From: Symsagittifera roscoffensis
Taxonomy: Eukaryota; Xenacoelomorpha; Acoela; Convolutidae
DNA length: 60,000 nt
Reading direction: 5' to 3'
Assembly (NCBI RefSeq): GCF_963678635.1
Contig: NC_087068.1
Span: 2,482,001-2,542,000 of the forward strand
Shown: positions 24,101 through 36,880 of the stretch, piece by piece
Layout: every line of letters begins with the position of its first letter
Position numbering within the stretch: position 1 is the first letter of the stretch
The notes under the pieces: generated by a model
Seen by the model: only the letters and a program-made list of their open reading frames with translations
Databases searched by the model: none
Told to the model about the DNA's origin: nothing
Translations under genes and position numbers: made by a program

Positions 24101-27100
24101 GTTAATTATGGTTTTGGGAATTCCGAAAACATTGTTTGGAACTTTGATTTAACAGTGTGGACGAGTCTTTCCACTTATCCGTTGGAACGGTGGTCGGCGA
24201 CTGTACAATATATAATAATTATTTTATGTGAATCACAAAGTGATTTGAAGTTTGCTCTGGTAAAACACGAAGCGTGGCCGAACCGAATTGAGATTGGTAT
24301 TCCGTGACGATGGATATAATTGTTAAGAAAGTAAGTTACTGGTTCGGTTGAAGCTTTTTAAGTAATTGTTGCCGAAGAGATTTTGATGAACCTATCTATA
24401 CATAGTAGGATATATTTACAATGGCCCCACGATAAATCTATTGGACCTGCAAAATCTAAATCAATTTCTTCATGTACAAAACTGAGACCGGTAAAATTAT
24501 TAGAGTGTTTTTCAGGAATTAATGGCTTAAGATTTTTACTTGCTTTTATACAAACCGAGCAATTTTTTCCCTGGAAGTAAATCAATCCGCTAATATGTGG
24601 CTATCAGACGTCTTCCGAAAAGATTTTCAAGCCGAATGGTCCAGGATGGGCTTCATGAAGAAGCTTCATGGCGGCTGTTTCAGGACGAATGGTAAGTTGT
24701 TTGTTGTCCAAATAGAGTAATTCGTTAGCCGGTATGTAAATCTTTGTCAAAATGGTTGAAATAACTAGACGATATAGTGATTTTAATTTCTCTATTTTCT
24801 TCTCGAGCTAAAATCATATGATATAAAGTACTCTCTTCTTCTGTAATCCAAGCGATCATTTTGCATTTAAAGAAGATGTTCAGTTCCGATAGTTTTTCTA
24901 GAAATTTAGGAGATTCTCGGTAATTTTTTTACTAGTCATGACTGATCCGAAGACCTACTCGCTTTAGTAAGACTTGCAACAATACCGGATGGTGAGGGAG
25001 TAATTACAATTCCACTGTTTATACTTACATTATTCACAATATTAGATTTCATGGGAGATTTAAGAAGATTTGTAAAGATAATGAAAACAAAAAAGAAAAA
25101 TTTGAGATGGTATTTTTAGAGCATTTAATTAAAGAATAATCCAGTGGAATACATTCAGAGGTACAAAACTTGGAACGAAAATGAAATTTTCCGAAGTTTG
25201 TCCAATCAAACCTGAGTGAGGCTTTGAGTTGTGTTATAACTGAAAATCCGATTTTTGATTGAATTGATTTTACTAATTGTTGCTACAACGAATTCTCGAT
25301 CATAATTTGAAGGAGCAATTGGTTTTCCAATTGGAGTTCTAGAGATCAAATCCGTGAAGCCCCTATCTTTACCCGCTAGGTGTTTTACCGCAAAAGTAAA
25401 CGGCAAAAGTTTGTCTATCCATCTTTTAAAACAACTATGCTAGGTTTTTGCCATGGCTACAAGATAATGCTGATGAAAGGGCTTCATGGTCAGTTATGAT
25501 TTCAAACTCCGAACCGTATAAATTATTTTCCTAGTGTTCTACAGCTCAAACCACACCGAGAAGTTCGAATTCGTTCGTTGAGTAATTAGCTTCGTGTGGG
25601 TTTAAGAATCGGCTAGCAAAGGAAACCGGTCTCCAGCCTTTGGCGTGTAGTTTTTCGAGCGCTGCGCCGATGCTGTTGTGTGATGCGTACGATTTTACTC
25701 TTGTTTTTCAGTTTCACATCGAAGTGTGTACGTTCGGTTAAATTAACAATTTCCAAATTTGGTTTTCCCAAAAACTATGGTATGGTCGTCTGACTAAGTG
25801 AAATGTGATTTCTTGTTTAAGAACGGCCTTAAAGGGCTTCCAAATGATGCAAGATTTGTTAAGAATTTTATGAATTGGTTGGCTCGTCTGAAAAAAGAGC
25901 GCAACTCTTTCAAGTTCAGAGGAATTGGGACAAAGTTTATTAGTAAGGTTTTATCTTCCAAAGTGATTACTTCTGTTTCTGATGTTTTCAACTCTAGCCA
26001 TTCGATTTCCTCTTTAAAAAATATTAAATTTTGACCAATTCAACGCAAAACTATTATTGTCAAATGTAGTTAAAATCTTTTCAACGATTTCTTTATGTTT
26101 CTTAAGGCTTTTTTGGATGAAATTATTATGTCGTACAGGCAGACCCTAGTGAAAGGAATATGTCCAATGGTCCATTACTCTTTTAAATTTCTTTGACATA
26201 TCGCCAAGTCCGAAAAATTCCGTTCAAAACTGATATGTACCAGTAAAATTTCCTCCAACGATGCTGAAATTACCCTGTTTGCCCGTAAATTGGTCTAAAT
26301 TAAGTTGGCTGTAAGCATTTTCAAGGTTTAAATTTGTGAACTAGACTTCACCATCGGATGTTTCTGAGATTTGAGATGCAACCTTATCTTCTATTTTGTA
26401 ATTGTTTGGCATCTGGTACTTATTTTGGAATATTTGTTTAATTAAAAATTTTGAGTCTAATGCTTCTTGCAGGTAATTACTATTGGGCTGATAAATCTAT
26501 CTTCATCGCATGATTCTAGCCTTTTAAGGTGTCCTTCGGAAATTAGTCTGTCAATTTCTTCGCTTATTGCCTGTGAAAAATGTAGCGGAACCCTACGCCG
26601 TTTTATTTGTTTTGTTTCAGCGGGTCCTGAAAAATGAGTAGTCTTGAGTGGGTTCTTTATTTTCCCGTCACTGTTAACTAATTTGTTGAGTTTCTTGAAA
26701 ATGATTTTTGTTTCTTTCTTGTATAGTCCAACGGAATTTATAAATGACCTACTTTCAATGTTTTTCTTGTAATGAGGAAAAGGTTCTGTGCGACTTCTAT
26801 TCCGACGTTGGTGGATTGTAATTTCCTAGGATGTATCTTGCACATCGGTTATGAAGAGAGCTGTATTGTCTTATTGTTGGATCTTATTGGTACGATGACT
26901 TGTCCCGCAATCTTCATCCGGTCATGCATGAAGCCGCAGTAAAGGTCTTTAGTAGCTTGGTCGACTGCCTTTAATTTTCAAATATGGATCGTTTAGCTGA
27001 AGTTCGTGTATACGTTTCTTTTCAAAAAGTTTACTGGGCTAGCTGAGTCTACCTGTATTTTTAGTTGTAGAAATTTTTCCTTTCCCAATCTAAAGTTAAC

Positions 27101-28877
27101 TTGCTTCTTCAATTTTTTTTCCATCGTTGTCAAATATCGTAGTCACGTTTACTACCGATTAATCGTCATTATAGAGGAACTTAGCATAGTAGTAAGGCGA
27201 TCACGTCAAAATCATTAGATTGTGTAATCGATCATCTGCCATGCCAGCGACTGTATGTGAGGACGAGCTCTCACTTGGCCTCTAGATTCAGGTCCTCCAC
27301 AGTCTGACAGATTACGGCTACAATAGTGGTACCACGTGAAATTTCCAGACGCAAAAAAATGGCCTCGAGTCTCAAAAAAGAGCTTCGCTCAACAAAAAAT
27401 CTGAGCCTGGATTGTAGGGAAATAAGTGAACGGACTATGCTTAGACAGGCTGGATAGTTTTTCATAGATCCTCTGCTTATCGCAGAAACTACAATTACAG
27501 TACATATATATTGCAGAAAAAAAATAACGCAACTAAAGAAGTTAAATAGAAAATTAGAGAAAGGGTTGTTAACAGATAAATTAAATTGATAATCAATATG
27601 TTAGTTTTTGCCCTCAGATAGTAATATATCTAATTTTGATCTGAGAAAACTGAAAAAAAAAATTGGGATTGGAAAAAAATAAGCTTCTTTTTCAAGTTTT
27701 TTATTGAAAAAAGTACAGCATTTTTTGCAAAATTTTCTGAGCCGTACCAGAAAACAAAATATAAAGTCTCAATTTTTTTGTATCGAAATATACGAATTGT
27801 CTGTTGGATTTAATTTTTTCCGTTTCAATTCATGATTTAACCAAAAATGTTCCGACGTTTTTTTTCACGCAAGGATTGAAACAATTTTCCGATTACAATG
27901 TTTCATAGGGATTTTTTTTCTGTTGTGAAAATTTTTAGTTCCGTCCCTTTCTTTCTGCAATCAATTTGTAATTAACTCGATAAGCTGCAGCTGAATCAGT
28001 TAAAGCTAAGCAAAAAATAGATGAGGAAAAAAAAACCACGAGTTATGTCAAAAAGAATCAAAACATCAGCTGAACACAGCCAAAACAAACCGGGTTTTGC
28101 CTAAAAAACTGAAACACTGGTCAAAAAAGTCCATTTTTGATTGAAAATTAAGAAAAACATTAATTCATCGAACACTCAAAATGTAAATTTAACTTTATGC
28201 CTTGAAAAGTATAAGATGCTTCATTGAAAAATTGAGATGCTTCTAAAAAAATAATATTCTGAATTTTTAGCGTTATGTCAGTTTAGATCGAAATTAAAGG
28301 CAAGCTACGTTTTGAGCAAAACAAGTCCGACTGTCTTTGGGAGGATCAAGACAGTCGATAAAGTCAGTTCATGGCTTATTTTCTTATTTTAGACAAGCCG
28401 GTTGATCGAAATTCATCTGAACTTGGTCCAGAATAAAAAGGGAAAAAAATCTAAAAGAAACTCAAAAAACGTCAGTAATGTGCCGAGCAAAGTATAACAC
28501 CATTTCAATTGTGTCCCATAAGTCAAAACACACCAATTGTAAATCAAAAGTTTTACAGGAAAATGAATTTTTGTCAAAACAGTGCAAAAAATTGAAACAA
28601 AAGTAGACTACTTCGTTACTTACGTAATGAAAGTCTTCCAAATAACAGAAGGTTTTGCTCTTTTTAACATCTTTTTGTTGAAGGGTGTTGGCATTTAATT
28701 GAGTTATTAAAACCGAGTAATCGCTGACGGCAGAAGAGAGCGTATGTCTGCTTGAACTTGTTTAATTAGTTTTCAAAAATAAAAGAGGGAGTCACCTTGT
28801 CAAAACTTTTCCCCAGACATGCCTACGAATTTTAGTCGCGTCCTTTGCAATTTTATTTTCTAGTTCTACGGCAAAAA
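21146..28877 (-). CDS. Phase-linked exons of unknown gene(s)
   Basis: I do not recognise the product. Two exon pairs have strong splice sites and matching phases. Pair one is 28796-28877 (contains ELENKIAKDATKIRRHVWGK) joined to 28624-28750 (contains LITQLNANTLQQKD and FCYLEDFHY). Pair two is 23276-23326 (CETYTFKQMKLQCPA) joined to 23084-23185 (DFDTEHIQEPIKENI, SPVKIETTLSY). A possible terminal exon, 21146-21236, ends at a TAA and accepts in the right phase after pair two. Pair one ends in phase 0 while pair two needs two bases from the preceding exon, so at least one exon is missing between them, or they are separate genes. A decayed gypsy element occupies the 5-kb gap. The codons read as ordinary soluble, charged protein. 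Confidence 0.5.
21237..23083. other. Intron or intergenic AT-rich DNA
   Basis: No feature is supported. An ORF pair at 22734-22976 is open on both strands without clear splice sites, and I leave it unassigned. Confidence 0.4.
23460..27220 (-). mobile_element. Degenerate Ty3/gypsy pol remnant
   Basis: Minus-strand order 5' to 3' follows gypsy pol. RT begins near 26.9 kb; the YSQLNLDQFTGKQGNF block lies near 26.3 kb. The active-site region reads CLYDIIISSKKA near 26.13 kb, where the expected Tyr-x-Asp-Asp has lost a residue. The RT connection domain (NLKELRSFF, SPLRPFLNKK) is at 25794-25991, the RNase H end (FAVKHLAGKDRGF) at 25206-25406, and the integrase zinc finger plus first catalytic Asp (CSVC and DLDFAGPI) at 24358-24585. 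Basic C-terminal sequence extends to about 23.5 kb. Many stops and frameshifts show it is dead. I saw no LTRs. It is related to the element at 51-56 kb but clearly more decayed. Confidence 0.7.
27221..28623. other. Non-coding AT-rich DNA
   Basis: A weak open frame at 27271-27465 (minus) may be gag remains of the gypsy element. The rest shows no gene or repeat that I can support. Confidence 0.4.
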
Positions 28878-29142
28878 CTGAAGGCAAAGATCTCGAGATA
28901 ATTTTGAAAACAATTTGCAGTTTCAGAATTCTCACAATTGCTTTCGTGACTTGCATCTCAACAGTTTAAGATTTTTGAGTGAAATCATAAATTTTTTCTA
29001 ATAGCTGCAAAAGTCAAGTAATCACGGTTTATTAATCAAAGTTCTTGAATGCATCGGTTTCCACTTTTTTGTGATATTTGATTCCTATACTCATTAACTT
29101 TTGATTGAAAATGCAGTGAGTGTGGATGCTTTTTTTGTTGAG

Positions 29143-29264
29143 GGTGCAAAGAGTGTGGTGTGTTTAATCTCTCGTTTCGAGATCATAGCAGCGAGCTCGT
29201 TGAGAAATTGCACACAGCTCGTGATCAAATATCTTCGGAAGATAGAAATAAGAAAAAAACACGG
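29143..29264 (+). CDS. Candidate internal exon, unknown product
   Basis: A polypyrimidine tract and AG end at 29142, and a GGTAAGA donor lies at 29265. The 122-bp frame between them starts with CKECGV and continues SSELVEKLHTARDQ and EDRNKKKTR. A CxxC pair followed by His could be part of a C2H2 finger, but spacing is not canonical. The frame stays open beyond the donor to 29444. The minus strand also shows an open frame here, so strand is uncertain. Confidence 0.3.
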
Positions 29265-30278
29265 GTAAGAAATTTTTCAGAAAAAAGTTGGAGCTTAACG
29301 AGAACGAATTCACGTTGTCCTTTATTTCCTTGCAACAATCCAATAATGTTTGAGTATGTTTGGTTTGGTTTTTCGAAAAGAGAAACCAATATATTGTGCT
29401 TGCGTGTTTTTTTTTCTCGAGAGAGTTTCCAGCTTTTTATCTAGAAAGCTTGGACAAAAATGTTTATGCAGTTTGAGAAACATTGATCCCCGAGTCTCAA
29501 AACAATCTAGTTTACCTGTAATCATTTTTTTTTAAAAAAAAGCGTACGGCTCGAGTTTTTGACAAATTGATAAATACAGTTCAAACGCGCAAAATAGTTC
29601 GTACTAAAGCGTACACGGTAAACTAAATCAATTCAATGTGATTTGAGACGAGCAATTTGCTGTTCTTAAGACATTATCAGACGTAGATCGTTCTTTTTAC
29701 GCTTGACCTCAAAACTTGAACCGAACATTCAAGGTTTCGCTCTAAAATATCTGTAGTTCACTAAGTGATTTAAACAGTTCAATGACTTGTGCTTAATAGA
29801 AAAAATGACTCATCGAGCTAAAATTGACTAGGTTTTGCTCTACTGGTCTGTAAATTCATTTTCATTAAACAGGTTCTCGATAAATGTCACGAAGCAATAA
29901 GCATATAAATTAATAGTACAACGCTCCATCAGCCTACAAAAGAATCAGATCGGTTGAGAGAACAAAGATTACGGATGTGAATGCAAATAAGTGTCATCTG
30001 TTTTCTGAAAACATGAAGTCAAACGCATAGCGGCAATAACTGGCCATAATTTTGGTATTAACTGTTACCCGTCGAGAAAGCTCGGATTATGATCATTCGG
30101 TGCGACTGTATTGGTCAGCACTTGCCTGTTTAATCTAAATTATTTTTGCTGCCTGAGCAATGAACAATTACATGTAAGCTGATGGGTTTGAGTTGATTTG
30201 TTGTTAAAATTGTATTCTCGTAGACCGCACATCAGTCAAAAGGTTTGTCAAGAAACTTTTGTTGGATAAAAGCAGAAT
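29265..30278. other. Non-coding DNA up to the assembly gap
   Basis: No supported feature. It is followed by 200 N at 30279-30478, which interrupt all six frames and hide the left end of the repeat copy that begins right of the gap. Confidence 0.6.
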
Positions 30279-30478
30279 NNNNNNNNNNNNNNNNNNNNNN
30301 NNNNNNNNNNNNNNNNNNNNNNNNNNNNNNNNNNNNNNNNNNNNNNNNNNNNNNNNNNNNNNNNNNNNNNNNNNNNNNNNNNNNNNNNNNNNNNNNNNNN
30401 NNNNNNNNNNNNNNNNNNNNNNNNNNNNNNNNNNNNNNNNNNNNNNNNNNNNNNNNNNNNNNNNNNNNNNNNNNNNNN
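30279..30478. other. Assembly gap (200 N)
   Basis: Exactly 200 unresolved bases, a round number suggesting a placeholder length. It borders the CCAAT-array repeat on its right side. Confidence 0.95.
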
Positions 30479-32770
30479 TCATGAATTTTTTGAAAAGTTT
30501 TGCTATCAACCAATCAAAATCGAGCTTTACAAATCTTGGGTTTTTCGATAGTTTTTATATCAACCAATCAGAGTCAAGCAGTTTTTACCAAAAAGTCATT
30601 AAATGTTTTGATGTCAACCAATCAGAATCAAACTTTTCTTATCATGGGTTTTTCAAAAGTTTTGATATCAACCAATCAGAATCAATTTCAAGTTATAAAT
30701 CAAAAGAGAATAGCTTTTTTTTCTGCATAAAAAAATACCAAATTTGACATGAAATAACAGAATGAAGTACTAACAGACATGATTTTTCATCAAAGTTTTT
30801 CAGATTATTAGAAAGGTTTTGTTCAAGAAACTTCAAAATCAATAATTTTGATTCACTTTTGAACACACTTTTATAATTACCCTTGTCTTCAATTTTTTAT
30901 GGGTTTTTCTATTGGTTTGTTATTTAATTTTTGAGCAGTCAATCTAAGACCTTTCTTGTAATTGTAAGCATTGCCCATAAACCTGGAATTAATCTTCTGT
31001 ATCAAGTTTCCTCCTCATATTTATATTATATTACTGGTGTTCCCGTAAATCAAAAAACTGATGAGATCTTCATCAACGTCATCACTCACTCGTCTATTCC
31101 TACTATTGCTTTGAAGAAATTTAGCTTTAAAGTCTGATAAAAGCCTATTTTTAACTTTGAGAGTACTTTTGATAGTGATGTTTGTTTGGCTAAAAGACAT
31201 ATACTTTTCAACTTTTTTTCAAAAACTTTCATCTTTTTCAAAGATATTGTAACAAGAGTAAGAACAATTTGTTTAATTTTTCCCTTCTTAGCATATGACT
31301 GGTTTTGATGTAAGCAATCGAAACTCAAAACGTGTGGGAAAAAATATTTTTTCCTAATTTAGACGAAAACAGCGGGAGAGTTATAAGTTATTTCTTAAAA
31401 AATAAACTGATATTCACTTTATGTGTTCATTCAATCTTGATAAGATTGTTTGGTTTGGCAGAATTTTTCTCAAATATCCAATGTTCTAACTCTAAATTTA
31501 TGCTTCCGACAGAAAAAAAAATCAATTTAGAATCAATACTATTTCAATCACTAAACCTACAAATCATCACAAAGCATTATTAGGACTTACAATTATCAAC
31601 AAACATGAAGTCTCCCAAAATTTGGGACAGTGTTTTGAATTCATTCAAAGTTTAGTTGACATAGGCAATTTGCTTCAACCCTTCGTCTCTTTTTGCAGTG
31701 ATGAGTCAAATGTGAAATTAAGGCGGCTTTTCCACACTGTACTTCTTAATTGTGACACACACCCTTTGAATGTCGCATGTTGTTGTTTCGTATACTCTTT
31801 TACAGATGTCGATCAACTGATCCATAGTTGATTCTTTACCAGAGTTGGCTTCATATATAGGTTGAATTCCAAGGTTTTCAGCACCATGACAACATATTCC
31901 GTATTGCTGATAACTTTTCTCCTTCTTTCTCACGAAGATAAACTCAGTAGTGTCTTTTCTTGAGTACATTTTGAATAGAAGGATAATTTGATCAGGTGAA
32001 GAGAATTGAGAGAAATGATTTTGCGGTTGAATGAAAAAAAGCATGCAGCATGAGTCATTGAGTCATCTTGATTTCTTTATATGGAACTAGTACCCAATAT
32101 GGAATGTTTTGTGTAAATTTTCCATTTATGGAAAAGGTGAAGGTGATAGTGCTCCTTTGTAAATCCTTAATCCCTGCAAAAACCATTCCTCCACATGGTA
32201 GCTGCTAGGTTTCAAGCTCTCCCACGTTCTTTGAAAAAATTTAAGTTTCATTTAGTTTTATTAGGATCATCTATGAGCCAAATTCTGCAAAGATTAGATA
32301 ACCACTTTGTTCAACCACAGATTCCATTCAAGTATATTTGCAACCAGCGGAGAAGTATTCAACCAGCTTAGTCGAGCAGTTCAACAAAACTTACGACGAG
32401 AAGGAGCCAAAACGATACCTAATTTTGCAAGAAACGACTAATTCGGAAAAAATTCAAGAGACATCGAAGTTTTAATCAAAAACTTGCTTCCACACAAGCT
32501 CTTTGTTCAGCGTTTCTGTACAGAATTCGAAAGGTTCACAGCTCAAAATTTGAGTCTGACTTGCGAAATATAGTTGACTGTTTTATTGGTTGTCATGGTT
32601 CTGTGCATAGTGATTATGTGATCTTTGAGATAAAATAACATACTGTCTTCAAATGTCCTCTTAGCAGTTTGCCCAGATAATTCTTTAAAAACAAAAAGTT
32701 TTGGTTCAGAAAAGTTTATTTCAAATCAAAATAAAATCTAATTTACAACCAAATGTGATATTTTAAAACC
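30479..32770 (+). mobile_element. CCAAT-array repeat family, copy A
   Basis: The same sequence order recurs at 37.3-39.7 kb. It opens with four CCAAT boxes (30500-30690). Three coding-like plus-strand pieces follow: 30931-31137 (contains KPGINLLYQVSSSYLYY and THSSIPTIALKKF), 31294-31830 (begins MTGFDVSNRNSKRVGK, frameshifted near 31345), and a piece near 32510-32637 ending KFESDLRNIV and CHGSVHSDYVIFEIK. Amino-acid changes between copies are mostly conservative, so these were probably coding. The minus strand of 31718-32044 is also open and conserved. I cannot assign a function or element class; the left boundary is lost in the gap. Confidence 0.55.
30496..30690 (+). promoter_or_regulatory. 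Array of CCAAT boxes, copy A
   Basis: TATCAACCAATCAGAATC or close variants occur four times at about 54-58 bp spacing. AACCAATCAG matches the NF-Y consensus RRCCAATSRG in full. Confidence 0.55.
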
Positions 32771-33539
32771 TATGAAACTTAATTGGAATGCTTTTTTAGT
32801 TTGTCAGAAAACTTCAACTAAGATCTTTCTTCGTTTCTGCTTGATCTATAGACTTCTTTTTAATTTCAAATTGAACAAAAATCTACTCAAAAATCGAATT
32901 TGATATGTAAAATTGTATCCTGTCAAAGATTGTTTTTTCTAAAGATGCAACTTTTCACCAAAAATTCCATTTTTAAACTTAATGTCTAAATTTGAACTGA
33001 GTTTTTAGTGCAGAATTAGGCATTATATTACCTGGAAATGTTCAACGCCCTACAAAATTATCCAAATTTTTGTCTTCTTTGTAACCGTCAAATATCAAAA
33101 ATAGTAAATACTTGTTGTTTTGGATGCTTAAGCTACCCTTTGTCTGCTCAATTTAGGAAGTTTTTAAAATGATAGCTAAAAAAAACGAGTTTGTCGATAT
33201 TGCAGAAGTATACACTACTTTTGTTACAAACTTTCAACAAATACGTATCCAGTTATTAGCTCATTTTATCTACTTTAAGATCAAAATTAAAAACAAACAA
33301 AATCCTCGTAGGCAAGCAACTATTGCAAATCTCACAGAAAATTAAAGATTTTTGGAACGATTTCAAATGAGCATTTTACGATAATTTGAATCTGACTATC
33401 GCTCGAGTTGGTTTAATTATCAATCAGAACCTTTGAACAAAAGCATAAATGAACGATTCGAAAATGCGTTGAAAATATTTGCAATTTTTTGAATAGCACG
33501 TGTCTTGTTAAACAAGAATAGAAAAGGAAAAAAAACAAC

Positions 33540-33770
33540 AACGACCACAACAACATTGACAACTATTGCAACTATTGCAACTATTGCAAATATAGCAGCT
33601 ATTGCAACTATTGAAACTATTGCAACTATTGTAACAATTGCAACTAATGCAACTATTGCAACTATTGCAACTATTGTAACTATTGCAACAATAGCAACTA
33701 TCGCAACTATTGCAACTATTGCAACTATTGCAACTATTGCAATTATTGCAATTATTGCAACTATTGAGGA
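33540..33770 (+). repeat. Nine-base microsatellite (ACTATTGCA)n
   Basis: About 25 copies of ACTATTGCA with scattered substitutions. The period is a multiple of three, so all frames stay open on both strands and give Thr-Ile-Ala or Asn-Ser-Cys type repeats. These are not independent genes. The array ends 20 bases before the reverse-transcriptase frame starts. Confidence 0.85.
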
Positions 33771-33791
33771 GTTTGTCAACCCCGACACGAA

Positions 33792-36700
33792 ATGATGAGG
33801 AGAAGCGACAGAGCGATAAGACCGCCGTCTTTTTTTGGTTTTCGTGATCACTCAGAAGAAAATCCAAATGAGGACTCCGTTTCTGCGTCGCAGAGAGTTA
33901 GTGACGATGAACAAGAGGACTCATACAACGAAACCGAAGACAAAATAGAAAATAAAGAACAACACTTTTGGGCGAATCAAATGCTTCGTGTCATGATCCT
34001 TAGTGAGCAAGACTATTATCCTGTCGTACCCATTACAGAAAACGTCACAAACTGTTTGTTTGACGCCTTTGGAGGGTCTCTCGACATATCTAAGGAAGTT
34101 CAAGAAACCGAATGGGGGAACAGATGGACTGTGAGTGCGAACCTCCAAGGCAAACTGTATTTAGTCCCGGGGGGAAACATTGGCCGTAAATACGTTGATC
34201 TTTTAACGAAAGAAGTCTGCCGATTGAACCAAAACGAACGTTCAGAACGACTTCTTGTATTCAGCCGATTAATCTTACAGCGGGACCCAATGATAAAAAC
34301 CACACGTGATGTGAGAGCTTTGATAGGAAGACGACTTGAAGACTGGGAAAATAGTAAGTTCAATATTCTACTACAAGAAGCCAAACTATGTTCACAAAAA
34401 CAACCGAGGAAACCTATGAAAAAAAAAACAGATCTGAAGACGAGCACACCGCAGTAGTTTTTGCACGAATGATGATGGAAGGGAAAGTTCGGTCTGCCAT
34501 GCGTTGGCTGACAAGCAGATCTGGCGGAGGTTTGCTCCATCCAAATGACGAATTTATTGATTCCACAACAAAAACAAGAAAATTAGTCATTGACATTCTG
34601 AAAGAAAAACATCTCGTAGCAAAACAGTCAAAAGAAGAAGCAAGAATACAAGTAGACAGCTTGCCTGAGCTAGAAACAGTAACCATCACTTCTTCTTAAA
34701 TAGAAAAATTTGCGAGGTCAATGCACGGTGGAGCCGGAGCTTCAGGAGCAAATTCGGAACACTGGAAAGACGCATTTCTTCGATTTGGAGGACACAGTTC
34801 GGCTTTGAGAGATGAAGTGGCAGCGCTGATCACAAAGATAGCTAACGAAATTATTCCATGGAACCAAATACGAGCATTGATGTCAGGTCGTCTGATCGCT
34901 TTGGACAAGTGCCCCGGAGTTAGACCCATTGGCATAGGTGAGTGTTTGCGAAGAATAAAGTGTAAATCTATGGCCGAAGCGACCAAAAAAGATCTCGAAG
35001 AAACCTGTGGATCTCAACAACTAGCTTGTGGTGTGAAAGCAGGAATAGTAGGAGCTGTACACGCAGTGGAGGAGTTGTTTAATAGCATCAAAGAGGACGG
35101 GCATGGTCTTCTATTGATGGATGCTTCAAATGCATTCAATGCATTGAACAGGGAAACGGCTCTATGGAATGCTAGAATACTTTGGCCAAAGTGCTCACGA
35201 TTACTTTTCAACACTTATAGAGGGTATGCGCCGCTAATTTTTGCAGGAACGACAGAACTTCTTTTCAGTAGTGAAGGCACTACATAGGCTGATCCACTAG
35301 CGATGTTATTCTATGGTGTTTCATTGATGCCATTGATTCAATCACTCAAAGACCGAGATAAGTATTTACAAACATGGTATGCAGATGATTCGGGAGCTCT
35401 AGGCGCACTAGAAAACCTGGTTGAATGGTTGTCATCTTTGACTGAAAAACGGTTCGGAGTATGGCTTTTACCCCGAGCCAAGCAAAAGTTATTTGGTTGT
35501 TCACCCGAATTTTGTTGAAAAAGCTCATCAATTGTTTGACAGGTTCGGCATCAGAATAGTTGAAGGTAGAAGTTATTTGGGCGGATTTATTCGCTCTGAT
35601 GAAGGCAAAATTCGTTTCACTTTAAAAAAGGTCCAAGAATGGTTGGATTGTCTTGGCGAGTTGTCCAAAGTGGCAGAAAAAGAACCTCAAGCTGCTTTAA
35701 TTGGATTGACAAGAACACTGCAATGCGAATGGAATTTTGTCCAGAGAGTAGTCAAAGATACGGCGCAGTTGTTTGCTCCTCTCGAGAAGATGGTGGAGGA
35801 AAACTTTTTGCCAAGCTTACTATGAACTTCTAGTGTCACACACTCAGGTCGTGTTTTGTATTCACTTCCTGACAAACGAGGGGGACTAGGTGTGCGAAAT
35901 CCAATAGAAGGCGCCGAACTAGCTTTTTCCACTTCACGTGAAGCAACCGACTGTCTCGTGAGTTCGATCCTTCTCCAAGATGATTTCGACCAATCTCTAC
36001 AAAACACAAATATGAGAGAAGCAAGAAAAAACCACGAGGAGAAACAAAATGCTGTGGACAAAGATAAACTCGATGAATTGCTTGCAGTTTTACCAGCAGA
36101 TCAGAAACGAGCGATCCGGAGAATAATCGACAACAACTGTTCCTTGTGGCTAACTTTGCTGCCCTTGTTGAAAGATAATTTTAATTTGTCAGCCACAGAG
36201 CTCAGAGACGCTCTATGTGTCAGGTACAGAAAACCACTCAAACGTTCTTTCACGAGATGCGATGGATGTCAACAAGATTTTGACTTACAACATGCACTTT
36301 CTTGCTAGAAGGGCGGACTGGTAATACTACGACACAACGAGATAAGAGACCCAGTGGGCGATCTTGCTTCAATTTTGTGGAAGGATGTGAAAACAGAACC
36401 TGTCGTAAAAGAACTAGATGTAGAAAATGGAACCCCGGCACTAATTGCAGATATCTCAGCTCGTGGGGTTTGGGATAGACAGTCGGCTGCGTCGTTCGAC
36501 ATCCGTGTTACAGACACTGACGCTCCGTCTTGACAAAAACGCAATCCCATGAATGTACTGAAAACTGCAAAGGTTGAGAAGAAAAGTAAGTATGGACCAG
36601 CTTGTGAAGAAAAGCACATGTCTTTCACTCCACTTGTCAATTCAATAGATGGTGTTTTGGCACCGAAATCACGTTTTTCCTCAAACGATTAGCAGATGGT

Positions 36701-36880
36701 CTGGCATCAAATTGGGACCGCCCATATAGTCATGTCATGTGCTTGGTGAGATGTAGAATTTCATTCGTTATACTAAGAGCAACCAACTTTTGCATCAGAG
36801 GCACAAGATCCAAATGGCAATCCCTCGGCGTTGAGGACGGTTACACAATTGGAATGGCATTCTAAACATTCACACGCTGT
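33792..36880 (+). mobile_element. Degenerate reverse transcriptase element with C-terminal Cys/His and nuclease-like region
   Basis: One ancestral coding frame, now split. The N-terminal acidic part starts at ATG 33792. A frameshift in the A-run near 34425 moves it to a frame with VRSAMRWLTSRSGGGLL; a TAA lies at 34697. RT proper follows: GRLIALDKCPGVRPIGIGE (near 34890), LLLMDASNAFNAL (near 35110), SEGTT then a TAG where Gln is expected, DPLAM, and TWYADDSG with the catalytic YADD intact near 35380. Later pieces reach QHALSC (a Cys-Cys-His-Cys cluster with CDGC), another stop, then RHNEIRDPVGD and SFDIRV, resembling a restriction-like endonuclease. RT families with this C-terminus occur in many invertebrate genomes. 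I cannot name the clade. At least five stops or frameshifts make it inactive. Confidence 0.7.

Noticed and set aside
28841-28970. Plus-strand frame with a signal-peptide-like start (LRILVASFAILFSSS)
   Set aside because: It overlaps a minus-strand exon with better splice sites and a phase-matched neighbour.
33420-33867. Long ORFs with Ile-Val-Ala, Thr-Ile-Ala or Asn-Ser-Cys repeats
   Set aside because: They are translations of the nine-base microsatellite, whose period keeps every frame open.
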